This document shows, one piece after another, positions 33,145 to 43,105 of a stretch of DNA of 64,000 bases (its first letter is position 1; every line of letters starts with the position of its first letter). Under the pieces are notes generated by a model. That model did no database searches. It was not told the origin of the DNA and was given only the letters and a program-made list of their open reading frames with translations. Source of the stretch: Pseudomonadota bacterium. GTDB taxonomy: Bacteria > Pseudomonadota > Alphaproteobacteria > Dongiales > Dongiaceae. A program made the translations under genes and the position numbers. The DNA lies in contig JACPDN010000010.1 of assembly GCA_016183985.1 (NCBI GenBank), positions 558,001-622,000 on the forward strand, given 5' to 3'.

Positions 33145-35157
33145 TCAGCGCGGCGGTGTTGCGGGCAGATCCGGGTCATCAGGATCGTCCAATTTCTGCT
33201 CCCTGTTTTCACCCACGAATTTGCAATCCTCGAAGTTTTTGTCGAAGAAGTCCCGAAGTTTCTTGGAGATATAGTCTCGCAATTCAGTCTCGCTCCAGTT
33301 TGGCTTCGTACCCATGGAAACGATGCTGGGTTCACTCAAGACCGGGTCATTTGTCAGATCCTTAAGCGCCACAAGCTTTTCTGGATCGCTCCTCATCGCC
33401 CACTGCTTGCCTGCTTTGACGAGGATATCCTTGAGAGCGGCCGCCTCGCGCGCGATATTCGTGAAGCCGTCGGCCAATGTGCTGGTTGAGTTCCATAATA
33501 CTTCGGTCCAAGTGTTATCAGGGTTCAGCCATTTGACCCATCCATCGGGCTGCCGGCTGCCGAGATGTCCTGTTTGATCAACATCGGTGATACGTTTTTG
33601 TGCCTTTGAGCCGCCGTGACTGTTCCACTGCTGACCTTCAGGCCCTGGCAGACAACCTTTTTCCTGGGCAATCTTGATGAACTCGGTCCGGAATATCTCG
33701 TCCATCAGGGTCTTGTGTTCGCTCTGTTTGAACAGAGGAATGCCGCCGACGACGATTTCGACGTTGCTGACGTCTGTAAGGCCGCTATTGAGCGATCGAA
33801 GCGTACTGGGAGAAGCTGGCTGCGGCTTTGGCTTGGGTTGTTCCTGCTCTCCGTCCGTAACGAAGGAAGTCAAATTCGCGAACAGACCGCGCATTTCATT
33901 AAGTGCCGCTTCGTAATCGATTGGCCCTTCCTTGGCCTTTTCGACATTGTCGGCGGTGACGAGAGGCTCGATCACTTTTCTTGCAATCGGCAGATACTTT
34001 TGCGCGGCCAATAGAAAACTTTTGGCTAGGCTCTCGGACTGCATCATGCGGACAGTATCGAAGGAGCCGCCGGCAATGGCCTGAGTAGCGCGCATCGTAA
34101 GCATCGCCATCGCAAGGCCGGAAGAGTTGCCTCCATCTTGCTGCATGTCAGATAGTTCTGCTTTCGCCTGTTCATAGATGCCGCGCAGCGCGTCGGGATC
34201 GGAAAGGGTGTAGTCAAACTTGATGCCCGCCTTCTTGAGCGTTCCTTCAATACTTTCCTTGATTTTATCCTGACGCTCGGTAAGCGGCTTTCCGGCTTGC
34301 AGAGTCTCAAGAATAGCGATGACCTCAGGGAGGTTCTGAACAGCAGCGCGATACAGCGGTATCGCCTTGGTTGAGTCTGGCACCTCCCCTTTGCTGAGGG
34401 TCTCGCCGTAATGCTTGACGACCTTGTCAATCACGGCGTCGCCATTGTTGTCATTCTCATTGGCGACGGCATGCTCGGCTCTGATCTTCTGCACGGCTTC
34501 GCTCTCGCGTGTCTGTGCATTGGCTTGGTAAATCCAGCCATCGTCGAAGCCCTGGTAGAAAATTGGCAGGCCGCTGATCTCGGATTTATCGCCGGGGAGC
34601 ACTTTCTCGATTTGCGCTTTCAGCCGCTCCTGGTCCTTCATAAATACGGGATCGCCAAGATGGGCCTTGTCGGGATCGACGCCGGATTGAGCATAGTGAC
34701 GAAAGAGCGCGGTACGTTCCTCATCCACGCTCATGTCATTCGCCGGGTGTTCATTGTGCGGCGTGCCGAACGGGTGTTTCAGCGGAACCTTGTCGATATC
34801 GACCAGCTCCTCGATCTTTGGCGTCGGGGCAACGGCGTCATTCTTGCCGGTGCGCTCGGCGATATAGGCGTCGGCGATGGCCTTTGCTTGCTGCGGCGTG
34901 GCCATCACCTCATGCGACCAGTCATAGAGTTTGCCGCCGACCTCGAACTGATTGTCTTTCGCCTTTAGGCCGGTCTTCTGATACGCGGCCTGATCGGATT
35001 GCGGCGCCGGATGCGCCTCGGTCCAGCGGACCGGATTCACGCCCTGGTCGTGCAGCTGCTGTGCGAGCTTCGTCTTTTCTTGCAGCGCCTCGGCTTTGCT
35101 ATCGGCGGGTGCCGGGGCGGTCTCGGAATCGATACGCTTCTTCGCGGGCGGACGCAT
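33145..35157 (-). CDS. Uncharacterised 670-residue protein, possible effector or polymorphic protein
   Basis: No family recognised. The ATG at 35157 has a strong GGAGG site. There is no signal peptide; the protein is hydrophilic and charged. Residues 1-60 are Ala/Lys/Gln-rich, residues about 60-400 look mostly helical (for example AELSDMQQDGGNSSGLAMAM), then a Pro/Lys-rich hinge (EQEQPKPKPQPASPSTLRSL) leads to a C-terminal domain of about 210 residues containing KAQKRITDVDQTGHLGSRQP and GWVKWLNPDNTWTEVLW. A long helical body, a hinge and a compact tail is an arrangement seen in secreted effectors, which is only an analogy. The lower GC and lone position suggest horizontal acquisition. Confidence 0.72.
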   Translation of the reverse strand: MRPPAKKRIDSETAPAPADSKAEALQEKTKLAQQLHDQGVNPVRWTEAHPAPQSDQAAYQKTGLKAKDNQFEVGGKLYDWSHEVMATPQQAKAIADAYIAERTGKNDAVAPTPKIEELVDIDKVPLKHPFGTPHNEHPANDMSVDEERTALFRHYAQSGVDPDKAHLGDPVFMKDQERLKAQIEKVLPGDKSEISGLPIFYQGFDDGWIYQANAQTRESEAVQKIRAEHAVANENDNNGDAVIDKVVKHYGETLSKGEVPDSTKAIPLYRAAVQNLPEVIAILETLQAGKPLTERQDKIKESIEGTLKKAGIKFDYTLSDPDALRGIYEQAKAELSDMQQDGGNSSGLAMAMLTMRATQAIAGGSFDTVRMMQSESLAKSFLLAAQKYLPIARKVIEPLVTADNVEKAKEGPIDYEAALNEMRGLFANLTSFVTDGEQEQPKPKPQPASPSTLRSLNSGLTDVSNVEIVVGGIPLFKQSEHKTLMDEIFRTEFIKIAQEKGCLPGPEGQQWNSHGGSKAQKRITDVDQTGHLGSRQPDGWVKWLNPDNTWTEVLWNSTSTLADGFTNIAREAAALKDILVKAGKQWAMRSDPEKLVALKDLTNDPVLSEPSIVSMGTKPNWSETELRDYISKKLRDFFDKNFEDCKFVGENREQKLDDPDDPDLPATPPR

Positions 35158-35315
35158 GGCAGGCCTCCAAAGGGTTTACGCATATACGCATAATACAGCG
35201 AAAACGGATCTTTTGGAAGCAAAAAGTTCTATATTTGTTCTTTTTATGGTTGCGATGAAGACTCTTGCCGCTAAGCCCCTACTTTTCGGGGCCTTTCAAA
35301 TTGCGGGATGGAAGA

Positions 35316-36161
35316 TCAGCGACCCAGCGCCGCAGCCCACTTGTCCTGCGTCTCGATGATCCGCAGTTCGTCGGAGTTCGTGGCGGCGGTCTCGGTCACG
35401 ATGTGGCTCATGCCCAGCACCGCGGCGTCGATGGCGGCTTTGAGATCCTGGTCGCGCAGGTAGCGGGCGGTGAAGAGGGCGGCGAAGGCGTCACCTGTGC
35501 CGGAGGCGAAGAGTGGCAGGCGGCGGGTCACGGCCATCGAGATGGTGCCGGCATCGCCCGGCGATTGGCGGGCCAGCGCGATGACGGCGAGTTCTTCCGG
35601 GTGGTCGGGGTCGGGAATGCCGGTGCCGATGATGGCGCGGGCCTTGGTGCGCTTGGCGAGCGCATGCAGTGCGTCGACCGCCTGGGCGCGGCTGTTCACC
35701 TCGAGCCCGGTGAGATGCCCCAGCTCATAGACATTGGGCGAGAGCACATCGGCGATGGGAACGAGGATGGTGGAGAGGGCCAGCGCCAGTTCCGGCTTCA
35801 CATACATCGCCCCCTGGTCGCCGATCACGGGATCGAAGATGTAGATGGCGCGGGGGTTCAGGGCCTTCACCTCGGCCACCACTTCGGCAACGAGGGCGGC
35901 GGTTTCGGGGGCGCCGAGATAGCCGGTCAGTACGGCATTGGCCTTCCCCAGCACGCCGAGCTTGCGCACCCCGTCGATGAGCTCGCGCACCTGCGCCGCT
36001 TCCAGCACGCGCCCCGTGACCGTCTTATGCGCCAGGTGGTTTGAAAACAGCACCGTGGGTGCCGCCCAGACCGGGTGGCCCATCCGCTCCAGGATGAAGC
36101 GCGAGGCCTGGTGGCCGACATGGCCGTAAACGACCTCGGACTGGATGGACAGGATGGGCAT
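35316..36161 (-). CDS. pdxY: Pyridoxal kinase
   Basis: Phosphorylates pyridoxal in vitamin B6 salvage. The 281-residue ribokinase-superfamily protein starts PILSIQSEVVYGHVGHQAS, typical of PdxY/PdxK, has YIFDPVIGDQGAMYV, LSPNVYELGHLTGLEV and the catalytic Asp motif FASGTGDAFAALF. Length is normal. PdxK cannot be excluded from sequence alone. It stands alone, downstream of the accessory region on the same strand. Confidence 0.9.
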   Translation of the reverse strand: MPILSIQSEVVYGHVGHQASRFILERMGHPVWAAPTVLFSNHLAHKTVTGRVLEAAQVRELIDGVRKLGVLGKANAVLTGYLGAPETAALVAEVVAEVKALNPRAIYIFDPVIGDQGAMYVKPELALALSTILVPIADVLSPNVYELGHLTGLEVNSRAQAVDALHALAKRTKARAIIGTGIPDPDHPEELAVIALARQSPGDAGTISMAVTRRLPLFASGTGDAFAALFTARYLRDQDLKAAIDAAVLGMSHIVTETAATNSDELRIIETQDKWAAALGR

Positions 36162-36279
36162 GATACGGCGGCTCTGGTGTGGCGTTGAGGTGTGAAATCC
36201 GGCCTGAGCCTAGGCAAACGGCCTAAGGGGCGCAATGCCGATCATGTCTCGATACGCCACGCGGGCTAGCACCGTCCGC

Positions 36280-37026
36280 TTAGCGCCCACCACTCACATC
36301 CAGGATCGCGCCTGTGACATAGGCTGCCTCGTCGGAGAGCAGCCACAGGATGGCATTGGCAACCTCGTCCGCCGTGCCGGGACGGGCCAGCGGCACATTG
36401 ACGGCGAGGCGGAAGGCGCGGTCGGGTTCGCCGCCGCTGGCATGGATTTCGGTGTCGATGAGGCCGGGGCGGATCGCGTTGACGCGGATGCCGGCCGGCG
36501 CCAACTCCTTCGAAAGGCCGATGGTCATCACGTCGATGGCGCCCTTGGAACCGGCGTAATCGACATATTCATTGGGCGAACCGAGGCGGGCCGCGGCCGA
36601 GGAAAGATTGACGAGGCTGCCGCCCTTTCCGCCACGGTCTGTCCCTAAACGCCGCGCCGTTTCGCGCGCCACCAGATAGGCGCCGGTGACGTTGACCGCG
36701 AACATGCGCTGCAGGCGCTCGAGGCTGGCATCGGCAAGTTTGGTTGCCGGTGCCACGATGCCGGCATTGTTGACGACACCGCTGATGGGACCGAAAGCCC
36801 TTTCCGTCGTGTCGAACATCCGGATCACATCGGCTTCGTTTGCCACATCGCCTTGAATGGCCAGCGCTTTGCCACCGGCAGCTTCGACCGCCGCCACAGT
36901 CTCGCCCGCTGCCTTCTGATTGCCGGCATAATTGACGCCGATCGACCAGCCGCGCTTGCCGCACTGGATAGCGACCGCGCGCCCGATGCCGCGCGAGGCG
37001 CCGGTGATGAGAATGGTTCGGGTCAT
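36280..37026 (-). CDS. SDR-family NAD(P)-dependent oxidoreductase
   Basis: A classical short-chain dehydrogenase of 248 residues: ILITGASRGIGRAVAIQ (TGxxxGIG cofactor motif), VVNNAGIV, the catalytic Ser in LVNLSSAAARLG, and Tyr/Lys in YVDYAGSKGAIDV. Start at the ATG at 37026, which overlaps the stop of the upstream membrane-protein gene (ATGA). The glucose-1-dehydrogenase-like or FabG-like activity cannot be decided. Confidence 0.9.
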   Translation of the reverse strand: MTRTILITGASRGIGRAVAIQCGKRGWSIGVNYAGNQKAAGETVAAVEAAGGKALAIQGDVANEADVIRMFDTTERAFGPISGVVNNAGIVAPATKLADASLERLQRMFAVNVTGAYLVARETARRLGTDRGGKGGSLVNLSSAAARLGSPNEYVDYAGSKGAIDVMTIGLSKELAPAGIRVNAIRPGLIDTEIHASGGEPDRAFRLAVNVPLARPGTADEVANAILWLLSDEAAYVTGAILDVSGGR

Positions 37027-38210
37027 TGATAGCTCTCTAATCCGCTCCGATGGCAAAGGCGCGAGATGATCCACCCGATGAGAAAGAAGTGCAATGCAAT
37101 GCTCCACATGACGACTATGTCAAAATCGCTTTCGCGCGCCGCATGCACCAGATAGAGGCCGCATAGAATCGCCAAAGCTCGTGCAAAGTCAGTCGATGTA
37201 AAAATGGCCATAGATTGTCGTTCGCGGCGCTGCAGCCATGCCCGCAAGCCAATCCTGTCTAGGGTGTAATCGCATCTCAAGCCGGCAATGCCTCCGACGA
37301 GGAGGGCTCCCAATTGTCGAGGTAAATGACTCTGCTGGGTTGGATCGCCCCAGAGACAACCCGCCAGGACCAGGAGCATGCCAGCGACGAGATAAGACAT
37401 GGCGACGCAGTGCTGGACTGGAGATGTCGCGAGCCTTTTGGGCCCGAGGGCAATCGAAACAGTAAGAAAGCTCATCGACATGAGCGTGAGTGAAACTGTG
37501 TAGAAGAGGGGCCACATTGTTGCGTTTGGCGGTGCCGGTGATAGCCATTCGGTGGCAGGTGTAAAAAGAAGGCCCAGCAAAATCGCGGTCACGATCCATC
37601 CGGCAATTCCCCGTCTGCCATAGGCAAATAAATCGAAGTAATCTCGGGCTGCCTTGGCGCGCAACCACCCAGCCTTTTCCGGCTGGACGATACTGCTGCC
37701 ATACAGCCAGATTGGTATAGCTGTCAGAATCGCTATCGACGATGGCACACTCCCCGTGCCGATCTGCCCTATGATCATGGGGAGCATGTGCCAGAACAGC
37801 CAGACCGACGCGACAAGCAGTCCCAGCGCCAGTCGATCGCCAACTAAGATCGGATGATTGGCCGCACTCGCGTCATACGCGCGCATGTGTCTTTGCCTTG
37901 CCAAGGCAGGGAGCGTCAAGCGGAGACCAAGAAAGGTGCATAGAATAGCGATCCCGATGCTGCCAAGGCTGACGGAACCGCCGTCGTTCCACCGGCCTAA
38001 CTGCGCGGCTGCAAACAACAGCAAGACAGTACCAAAGACAAAGGCGATGCGATTGGCGTGCGGTACGCGAGGGAAAAGATCTCCAGCGGCACCGGCAAAT
38101 ACATTTGCCCGTACCAAGGCGAAAAGGCGTGCTATCCGAGCAAGACAAACGACGGCGATCACCGCAAGCAATAACTCGGCGAGAACAATTGGTAATTGCG
38201 TGTTGGCCAT
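37023..38210 (-). CDS. Multi-pass membrane protein of unknown function
   Basis: A 395-residue protein with about nine or ten hydrophobic segments spread over its length (for example VLAELLLAVIAVVCLARIA, FVFGTVLLLFAAAQL, FALAILCGLYLVH type stretches). No motif of transporters or enzymes that I recognise; Arg/Trp-rich loops separate the helices. It overlaps the following SDR gene by four bases, so the two are translationally coupled. The junction with the mch gene on the other strand is a divergent promoter region. Confidence 0.7.
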   Translation of the reverse strand: MANTQLPIVLAELLLAVIAVVCLARIARLFALVRANVFAGAAGDLFPRVPHANRIAFVFGTVLLLFAAAQLGRWNDGGSVSLGSIGIAILCTFLGLRLTLPALARQRHMRAYDASAANHPILVGDRLALGLLVASVWLFWHMLPMIIGQIGTGSVPSSIAILTAIPIWLYGSSIVQPEKAGWLRAKAARDYFDLFAYGRRGIAGWIVTAILLGLLFTPATEWLSPAPPNATMWPLFYTVSLTLMSMSFLTVSIALGPKRLATSPVQHCVAMSYLVAGMLLVLAGCLWGDPTQQSHLPRQLGALLVGGIAGLRCDYTLDRIGLRAWLQRRERQSMAIFTSTDFARALAILCGLYLVHAARESDFDIVVMWSIALHFFLIGWIISRLCHRSGLESYQ

Positions 38211-38350
38211 GATTGCACCGTCAGCGCTGTGCCTGATACCAACATATCTTGGCTATTCTATCGCAGGTTGTCTATCGGTGGATGCCTTGTGATTTGCCAC
38301 GATGCCGCGCGTTATGCGATATGCTGAGCCCGCCATTAGAACCGCTTGCG

Positions 38351-39427
38351 ATGGGGATTCCGCCAGTGACCATACCCAAAACCAACCCCGGTAATTTCTT
38401 CGAGGATTTTCGCCTCGGGCAGGAGATCTTGCATGCCGTGCCGCGCACGGCGACGGAGGGGGATGTGGCGCTCTATATCGGCCTCACCGGGTCGCGTTTC
38501 GCCTTGCCGTCATCGGACAGTTTCGCCCAGAGCATCGGCTTTGCCGGCGCGCCCATCGACGACATGCTGGCTTTCCATCTCATCTTCGGCCGCACGGTTG
38601 CCGATATCTCGCTCAACGCCGTTGCCAATCTCGGTTACGCGGTGGGGAAGTTCGGCGTGCCGCTTTATCCCGGCGACACGATCATCGCGCAGTCGAAGGT
38701 GATCGGCCTCAAGGAGAATTCGAACCACGAGACCGGCATCGTCTATGTGCATTCGGTCGGCCGCAACCAGGCGGGCGAAGTGGTGCTGGATTACGTGCGC
38801 TGGGTGATGGTCAAAAAGCGCGATCCTCTGGCGCCGACGCCGGAGACGCATATTCCACAATTGCCGGCCGCACTCGATGTCGGCGAATTCGAGGTGCCGG
38901 CCGAGCTCGATCTTTCATCCTATGACGACGAACTCGCCGGCTCGCCCTTCCTCTGGGAGGATTACGCAGCGGGTGAGCAAATCGACCATGTCGACGGGAT
39001 GACGCTGGAGGAATCCGACCACATGACGGCGACGCGCCTCTATCAGAACAATGCCAAAGTGCATTTCAACCAGCACACGGAAGGCCAGGGCCGCTTCGGC
39101 CGGCGCCTCATCTATGGCGGCCATATCATCAGCCTGGCGCGGGCCTTGAGCTTCAACGGTCTTGCGAATGCGTTTCGCATCGCCGCCATCAATGGCGGCC
39201 GCCATGTGAACCCAAGTTTTGCAGGCGACACGATTTATGCCTGGTCGGAAGTGTTGGAGAAGATCGAGATTCCCGGTCGAAAGGACATAGGTGCCTTGCG
39301 TCTGCGGACGATCGCCACCAAGGACCAGCCTTGCGGTGCACATCCAGGTCCGGATTCGACAGGAAAATATCCCGAAAGCGTCGTCCTGGACCTCGATTAC
39401 ACCGTTTTGATGAAACGGCGCACCTAG
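38351..39427 (+). CDS. mch: Mesaconyl-CoA hydratase (double-hotdog MaoC family)
   Basis: Interconverts mesaconyl-CoA and beta-methylmalyl-CoA in the ethylmalonyl-CoA pathway for acetyl-CoA assimilation. The start TNPGNFFEDFRLGQEILHA, TEGDVALYIGLTGSRFAL, and the segment LNAVANLGYAVGKFGVPLYPGD are characteristic of this family, and the second hotdog half (NAKVHFNQHTEGQGRFGRRL) also fits. Length about 358 with the ATG at 38351; a GTG at 38366 is an alternative start. It lies 210 bases before sdhC on the same strand, an arrangement seen in related alphaproteobacteria. The lyase gene (mcl) would lie elsewhere. Confidence 0.85.
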   Translation: MGIPPVTIPKTNPGNFFEDFRLGQEILHAVPRTATEGDVALYIGLTGSRFALPSSDSFAQSIGFAGAPIDDMLAFHLIFGRTVADISLNAVANLGYAVGKFGVPLYPGDTIIAQSKVIGLKENSNHETGIVYVHSVGRNQAGEVVLDYVRWVMVKKRDPLAPTPETHIPQLPAALDVGEFEVPAELDLSSYDDELAGSPFLWEDYAAGEQIDHVDGMTLEESDHMTATRLYQNNAKVHFNQHTEGQGRFGRRLIYGGHIISLARALSFNGLANAFRIAAINGGRHVNPSFAGDTIYAWSEVLEKIEIPGRKDIGALRLRTIATKDQPCGAHPGPDSTGKYPESVVLDLDYTVLMKRRT

Positions 39428-39458
39428 ACGCGAATCGGTCGCTATGGGTTTGCTTTCG

Positions 39459-39487
39459 TTGACGGTGTGGTAACAATTCAGTATCAA
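39459..39487 (+). promoter_or_regulatory. Possible promoter of sdhCDAB
   Basis: TTGACG (39459-39464), 17-base spacer and TATCAA (39482-39487, four of six matches) lie in the 210-base gap between mch and sdhC. This would allow sdh expression independently of mch. Confidence 0.4.
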
Positions 39488-39637
39488 GATCACGCTTTCT
39501 GCTGCACTGCAGAAGCTTCAGGACCGTTCGCACGGTCCGAGACCCAGGGAACTTGTCGGGGAAGATCGGGCGGGTTCCTCTAGGCAAACCAACTTGCGCC
39601 GATATTCATGGGCGCGAGGTATCGGACGGGAAACATC

Positions 39638-40057
39638 ATGGCCGAAAGCCAGTCCTCGGGCGCAAAACGCCACCCAAGACCGCTCAGCCCACATCTGCAG
39701 GTCTATAAGCCGCAGCTCACCTCATTCACGTCGATCCTGCACCGCTTCACCGGCATCGGCCTCTCGGCCGGGGTACTCTATCTCCTGTGCTGGCTGCTGG
39801 CGGCAGCGCATGGCGCCGAGAGCTTCGATCGCCTGCAGGATTTCAACGGCTCGGTCATCGGCCGCTTGCTGCTCTTCGCCTGGTCGGTCGCGTTCTTCTA
39901 TCACCTCCTCAACGGCATTCGTCATCTGGCCTGGGATGCGGGGTTCGGCTTCGAACTGCCGACCGCCTACAAATCGGGTTACGCCGTGATCATCGGCACG
40001 GCGATCCTCACCGTCGCCGCCTGGGTCATCGGCTATTTCCAGATGGGGGCGTTCTAA
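39638..40057 (+). CDS. sdhC: Succinate dehydrogenase cytochrome b556 subunit
   Basis: Membrane anchor of complex II. A 139-residue protein with the SdhC signature RPLSPHLQVYKPQLTSFTSI and LHRFTGIGLSAGVLYLL, three membrane helices and the heme-ligand His in FFYHLLNGIRHLAWDAGFGF. The ATG at 39638 is used because it has the same upstream context (GAAACATC) as sdhA; one 30 bases earlier is possible. The stop overlaps the sdhD start by one base. Confidence 0.94.
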   Translation: MAESQSSGAKRHPRPLSPHLQVYKPQLTSFTSILHRFTGIGLSAGVLYLLCWLLAAAHGAESFDRLQDFNGSVIGRLLLFAWSVAFFYHLLNGIRHLAWDAGFGFELPTAYKSGYAVIIGTAILTVAAWVIGYFQMGAF

Positions 40058-40452
40058 TGGCCGGCAATTCGAATTCGCTCCGCTCACGTCTTGGCCAGGC
40101 GCGAGGCCTCGGCTCCGCCCATGAAGGTGTGCATCATTGGTGGGGCCAGCGCATGTCGGCACTGGCGCTTATCCCCTTGAGCCTGTGGCTGGTCGCCTCG
40201 CTCGTCTGCAATGCGGGCGCCGATTACGCGGTGGTGAGCCAATGGCTCTCCAGCCCGTTCACGCTGGGGGCACTCGGCCTCACCATTCTCATCACCGTCT
40301 ATCATGCGGTGCTGGGGCTGCAGGTCGTGGTCGAGGATTATATCCATGGTCAGCCGACCAAGCTCATTCTCCTCATCCTGTTGCCGATGAGCGGTGTGGC
40401 GCTGGTCGTCGCGGCGATTGTCTCGCTGCTGATGATCGCCTTCGCCGGTTGA
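40057..40452 (+). CDS. sdhD: Succinate dehydrogenase membrane anchor subunit
   Basis: Second membrane anchor of complex II, 131 residues, three helices. It starts MAGNSNSLRSRLGQARGLGS and has GVHHWWGQRMSALALIPLSLW and ITVYHAVLGLQVVVEDYIH, where the His and Asp/Tyr near the heme and quinone site are normal for the family. Overlaps sdhC by one base (TAATG) and is followed by sdhA after 26 bases. Confidence 0.94.
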   Translation: MAGNSNSLRSRLGQARGLGSAHEGVHHWWGQRMSALALIPLSLWLVASLVCNAGADYAVVSQWLSSPFTLGALGLTILITVYHAVLGLQVVVEDYIHGQPTKLILLILLPMSGVALVVAAIVSLLMIAFAG

Positions 40453-40478
40453 GCCGACTTTATAAGAAGTGAAACATC

Positions 40479-42317
40479 ATGGCTGAAACAGTAAACGCCA
40501 ACTCCCAATCGACGGGGCCCAAGATCAACGGAACCGCCTATCCCTTCGTCGACCACGTCTATGACGTGGTGGTCGTTGGTGCCGGTGGCGCGGGACTGCG
40601 CGCCACCTTCGGCATGGCGGAAAAGGGTCTCAAGACCGCCTGCATTTCCAAGGTCTATCCCACGCGTTCGCATACCGTGGCAGCACAGGGCGGCATCTCC
40701 GCCTCGCTCGGCAATATGGGGCCGGACGATTGGCGCTGGCACATGTACGACACGGTCAAGGGCTCGGATTGGCTGGGCGACCAGGACGCCATCGAATATA
40801 TGTGCCGCGAGGCGGTGCCGGCGATCATCGAGCTCGAGCATTACGGTGTGCCCTTCAGCCGCACGGAAGCCGGCAAGATCTATCAGCGCCCCTTCGGCGG
40901 CATGACCACGGAGTATGGCAAGGGCATCGCGCAGCGCACCTGCGCTGCCGCCGACCGCACCGGCCACGCCATCCTGCACACGCTCTATCAGCAGGCGCTC
41001 AAACACCGCGCCGAATTCTTCGTCGAATATTTCGCCCTCGACCTCATCATGAATGAGGAAGGCGTGTGCGTCGGTGTCGTCGCGTGGAACCTCGATGATG
41101 GCACCATCCATCGTTTCCACGCCAAGCTCGTCGTGCTGGCGACCGGCGGTTACGGCCGCGCTTTCTTCTCGGCCACATCCGCGCATACTTGCACGGGCGA
41201 CGGCAATGCGATGGTGCTGCGCGCGGGCCTCCCGCTCCAAGACATGGAATTCATCCAATTCCACCCGACCGGCATCTATGGCGCCGGCTGCTTGATTACC
41301 GAGGGCGTGCGTGGCGAAGGTGGCTATCTCACCAATTCGGCGGGCGAGCGCTTCATGGAACGCTATGCGCCCTCGGCCAAGGATCTCGCAAGCCGCGACG
41401 TTGTCTCCCGCGCCATGACGATGGAAATTCGCGAAGGCCGCGGTGTGGGCCCCCACAAGGACCACATCCATCTGCACATCGAACATCTCGACCCGAAGAT
41501 CATTCACGAGCGCTTGCCGGGCATCGCCGAAACGGCGCGCATTTTCGCCGGCGTCGACGTAACGCGCGAGCCGATCCCGGTCCTGCCGACCTGCCATTAC
41601 AACATGGGCGGCGTGCCGACCAATTACCGCACCGAAGTCGTCACCAAGAAAGACGGCAATCCGGACGCGGTGGTCCCCGGCCTGATGGCGATCGGCGAAG
41701 CGGCCTGCGTCTCGGTTCACGGCGCCAATCGTCTGGGCTCCAACTCGCTGCTCGATCTCGTGGTCTTCGGTCGCTCAGCGGCGATCCGTGCGACCGAGAT
41801 CGTCAATAGCGGCGAGAAGCATCGCAACTTGCCCAAGGATGCCGGCGACAAGGCAATCGAGCGCCTGGACCGCCTGCGCAATGCCAAGGGGGATATCCCG
41901 ACGGCAAGCTTACGCCTCGACATGCAGAAGATCATGCAGAACGATTGCGCCGTCTATCGTACGGGGAAGACCCTCCAGGAAGGTGTCGACAAGATCCGCG
42001 ACGTCTTCGGCCAGCGGCACCGCGTCAAGGTCGAGGACCGCTCGCTCATCTGGAACAGCGATCTAGTCGAGACCTTGGAGCTCGACAACCTCATGTACCA
42101 GGCACTGGTCGCGATCGAATCGGCGCTCAACCGCGAGGAAAGCCGCGGCGCCCAGGCGCGTGAGGACTTCCCGAGCCGCGACGACGAGAAGTGGATGAAG
42201 CACACCATCTCGTGGATCGACGAAGCCGGCAAGGTGACGCTCGATTACCGTCCCGTCCACATGACGACCTTGAGCAATGATGTTCAGGTCTTCCCGCCCA
42301 AAGCCCGCGTGTACTAA
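40479..42317 (+). CDS. sdhA: Succinate dehydrogenase flavoprotein subunit
   Basis: Catalytic subunit oxidising succinate to fumarate. The 612-residue protein has the dinucleotide site [19 protein letters not shown], the His that covalently binds FAD in [11 protein letters not shown], and the active-site segments [20 protein letters not shown] and [14 protein letters not shown]. Length and all key residues are normal. Third gene of sdhCDAB. Confidence 0.98.
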   Translation: MAETVNANSQSTGPKINGTAYPFVDHVYDVVVVGAGGAGLRATFGMAEKGLKTACISKVYPTRSHTVAAQGGISASLGNMGPDDWRWHMYDTVKGSDWLGDQDAIEYMCREAVPAIIELEHYGVPFSRTEAGKIYQRPFGGMTTEYGKGIAQRTCAAADRTGHAILHTLYQQALKHRAEFFVEYFALDLIMNEEGVCVGVVAWNLDDGTIHRFHAKLVVLATGGYGRAFFSATSAHTCTGDGNAMVLRAGLPLQDMEFIQFHPTGIYGAGCLITEGVRGEGGYLTNSAGERFMERYAPSAKDLASRDVVSRAMTMEIREGRGVGPHKDHIHLHIEHLDPKIIHERLPGIAETARIFAGVDVTREPIPVLPTCHYNMGGVPTNYRTEVVTKKDGNPDAVVPGLMAIGEAACVSVHGANRLGSNSLLDLVVFGRSAAIRATEIVNSGEKHRNLPKDAGDKAIERLDRLRNAKGDIPTASLRLDMQKIMQNDCAVYRTGKTLQEGVDKIRDVFGQRHRVKVEDRSLIWNSDLVETLELDNLMYQALVAIESALNREESRGAQAREDFPSRDDEKWMKHTISWIDEAGKVTLDYRPVHMTTLSNDVQVFPPKARVY

Positions 42318-42328
42318 GGACCGCCATC

Positions 42329-43105
42329 ATGGCCGAACTGACACTGCCAGCAAACTCAAAGCCCACCACCGGCAAGACCTGGAAGGCAGCCGCGGGGGCG
42401 AAGAACATCAAGGTGTTCAAGATCTATCGCTGGGATCCCGATACCGGCGCCAACCCGCGCGTCGATTCATATGAAGTCGATATGGATAGCTGCGGTCCGA
42501 TGATCCTGGACGCAATCATCAAGATCAAGAACGAGATCGACTCGACCCTCACCTTCCGCCGCTCCTGCCGCGAAGGTGTCTGCGGTTCCTGCGCGATGAA
42601 CATCGATGGCACGAACACGCTCGCCTGCACGAAGTTCACCTCGGAAGTGAAGGGCGATGTGAAGATCTATCCGCTGCCGCATATGCCGGTGGTGAAGGAT
42701 CTGGTGCCGGACCTCACCCATATCTTCGCGCAGTATGAAACGATCGAGCCCTGGCTGAAATCCGACACCCCACCGCAGACGCGCGAGCGGCTGCAATCGC
42801 CGGAAGAGCGCGCCAAGCTCGACGGGCTTTGGGAATGCATCCTCTGCTTCTCCTGCTCGACCTCCTGCCCCAGCTATTGGTGGAACGGCGACCGTTACCT
42901 CGGCCCCGCCATTCTGCTCCAGGCCTATCGCTGGATCGCCGACACGCGCGACGAGGCCACGGGTGAGCGTCTCGACCAGCTCGAGGATCCGTTCCGCCTC
43001 TATCGCTGCCACACCATCATGAATTGCACCAAGACCTGCCCCAAGGGCCTGAACCCTGCCAAGGCGATCGGTGAGATCAAGAAGCTGATGGTGGAACGGC
43101 GCTAA
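42329..43105 (+). CDS. sdhB: Succinate dehydrogenase iron-sulfur subunit
   Basis: Electron-transfer subunit with 2Fe-2S, 4Fe-4S and 3Fe-4S clusters: [35 protein letters not shown] and [17 protein letters not shown]. 258 residues, normal length. Its 3' end overlaps by 29 bases the convergent nucleotide-cyclase gene, and a terminator hairpin for the operon lies 35 bases beyond the stop, inside that gene. Confidence 0.98.
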   Translation: MAELTLPANSKPTTGKTWKAAAGAKNIKVFKIYRWDPDTGANPRVDSYEVDMDSCGPMILDAIIKIKNEIDSTLTFRRSCREGVCGSCAMNIDGTNTLACTKFTSEVKGDVKIYPLPHMPVVKDLVPDLTHIFAQYETIEPWLKSDTPPQTRERLQSPEERAKLDGLWECILCFSCSTSCPSYWWNGDRYLGPAILLQAYRWIADTRDEATGERLDQLEDPFRLYRCHTIMNCTKTCPKGLNPAKAIGEIKKLMVERR

